Below are positions 63,394-64,000 of a stretch of 64,000 nt of DNA, piece by piece. The position numbers and the translations under genes are program-made. The notes under the pieces are model-generated. The model was not told the DNA's origin and did not search any database. It saw nothing but the letters and a program-made list of their open reading frames with translations. Within the stretch, counting starts at the first letter, position 1; every line of letters starts with the position of its first letter. The DNA is from Flavobacterium anhuiense (GTDB lineage: Bacteria > Bacteroidota > Bacteroidia > Flavobacteriales > Flavobacteriaceae): contig NZ_JUIV01000014.1 in assembly GCF_004151235.1 (NCBI RefSeq), positions 78,124-142,123 on the forward strand, read 5' to 3'.

Positions 63394-63432
63394 AAAAAAA
63401 ACTCGATTATATTTTTTTACAATCGAGATTTT
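63394..63432. terminator. Hairpin upstream of the T9SS operon
   Basis: CTCGATT (63402-63408) pairs with AATCGAG (63421-63427), with an A run before and T-rich sequence after, so it can work on both strands. It separates the T9SS operon from the decayed stretch and the partial gene to the right. Confidence 0.65.
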
Positions 63433-63479
63433 ATATTATTTTCAAATTTATTATTTGCAACTAAAGACGTTAATTTAAG

Positions 63480-63600
63480 ATTATCTAAAGCTTGATGCTA
63501 TTTTTTAGCCACTTGCATTACTACTTATAATTGAGATTTCAATTCTGCAATGTCTGCTTTCAACATTTACTATTGTTCTTCAATTACTAGAGACAAAACA
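63480..63600 (-). pseudogene. Possible decayed coiled-coil C-terminus
   Basis: One - strand frame reads LVIEEQ, two stops, MLKADIAELKSQL, a stop, then VVMQVAKK and a stop. The heptad-like MLKADIAELKSQL resembles the coiled-coil ends of flavobacterial tail-fibre or endosialidase-chaperone proteins. Several stops mean it is not translated as such. The rest of the gap 63173-63701 shows only terminators. Confidence 0.3.
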
Positions 63601-63655
63601 ATTTTGAATAACCCAAACCATAAAAATCAGCATCATTTCAAGCAATCAAAAATTA

Positions 63656-63688
63656 GGAAGGCTGTTTATTATTTTTTAACAGCCTTCC
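63656..63688 (-). terminator. Terminator of the partial right-edge gene
   Basis: GGAAGGCTGTT pairs perfectly with AACAGCCTTCC, and on the - strand TAATTTTTG follows. It lies 13 bp after the stop codon of the partial gene. Confidence 0.85.
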
Positions 63689-63701
63689 ACGCTTTTAAAC
63701 A

Positions 63702-64000
63702 TTATTTTGAATAATCAAACATTACATTGTCATTATTAAGCGGATCTAAACCTAAAATGTTATTTCCATTTTTAGTCGGATCGTAAGTTACTTTAGTACC
63801 ATCTACAGAAAATGCATTTATGTTGATACGAACTCCATTTATATACATTCCCACTTGAGATAATGATGATGGTGTAAAATCTAAAATGAACTCTGTTTGA
63901 CCATTTGTAGGTGCAAATTCTTTAACAACTTGTTGAGGAATTATTATTTCGTTTGCTGGTATCCATCCGCCTTCATTCTTCGGATCTCTTACATATATTT
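63702..64000 (-). CDS. C-terminal fragment of a probable adhesin or tail-fibre-like protein (cut by window edge)
   Basis: An open - strand frame from base 64000 to TAA at 63702-63704 encodes 98 residues with no start inside the window. It contains EIIIPQQVVKEFAPTNGQTE, then FILDFTP, MYINGVRININAFSVDG, and ends MFDYSK. The pattern resembles the structural repeat with MYINGxR and VSGTxVTY found at the ends of flavobacterial adhesin-like and phage-tail-like proteins. The family is not certain. The good frame and the terminator 13 bp after the stop support a real gene. Confidence 0.75.
   Translation of the reverse strand, partial: IYVRDPKNEGGWIPANEIIIPQQVVKEFAPTNGQTEFILDFTPSSLSQVGMYINGVRININAFSVDGTKVTYDPTKNGNNILGLDPLNNDNVMFDYSK

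Noticed and set aside
1..64000. tRNA, rRNA, riboswitches, intact insertion sequences, prophage or integrase sites
   Set aside because: No characteristic sequences or genes for any of these were recognised on reading the window.

Overview
The window looks like a chromosome segment of a Flavobacterium-type member of the Bacteroidota. It is AT-rich. It carries SusC/SusD pairs, a hybrid two-component system, lipoprotein signals of Bacteroidota type, and a type IX secretion (T9SS) adhesin module with PorP/SprF and a type B sorting domain. Most genes are metabolic or regulatory. No tRNA, rRNA, CRISPR array, intact insertion sequence or prophage was recognised.

Layout. (1) 1-7993, + strand: the end of a polysaccharide utilisation locus (PUL): SusC tail, SusD, a GH88 unsaturated glucuronyl hydrolase and two GH2 enzymes. 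(2) 8092-8655: a DUF2911 protein. (3) 8991-16294: a molybdenum hydroxylase cluster: the three subunits of a PaoABC-type aldehyde oxidoreductase with a Tat signal, a cysteine desulfurase, a MocA-like nucleotidyltransferase and an XdhC/PaoD-type maturase. (4) 16442-19060: NlpE-like lipoprotein, LuxR regulator, DUF1349 lipoprotein, YegP-like protein. (5) 19140-39201, all - strand: a second PUL with a hybrid sensor, a SusE/F-like surface lipoprotein, SusC, SusD, two GH30, GH2, GH27 and a tandem GH43. (6) 39389-50265: a rhamnose operon (transporter, isomerase, kinase, aldolase/dehydrogenase fusion) continuing into lutABC, with a divergent GntR regulator. The encoded route would run from L-rhamnose to DHAP plus pyruvate. 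(7) 50377-58811: a poorly understood accessory stretch: histone H1-like protein, a DUF4861 pseudogene, small unknown proteins, an NtrB/NtrC-like pair followed by a sigma-54-like promoter and a 45-codon ORF, and two tandem AraC paralogs. (8) 58928-63172: an OmpA/TPR protein, a PorP/SprF protein and a T9SS type B protein. A partial gene runs off the right edge.

How it may fit together (inference): the GH30 enzymes resemble the endo-beta-1,6-galactanase branch of the family. With GH2, GH27 and GH43 they suggest a type II arabinogalactan target. Such glycans often end in rhamnose-glucuronate caps, which would link the GH88 gene and the rhamnose-to-lactate operon to the same substrate.

A second theme is intergenic repeats. 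At least seven families of roughly 90-340 bp imperfect inverted repeats fill the gaps. One family has four copies and another has two. Several touch genes, supplying false N-terminal extensions, C-terminal codons or a terminator.
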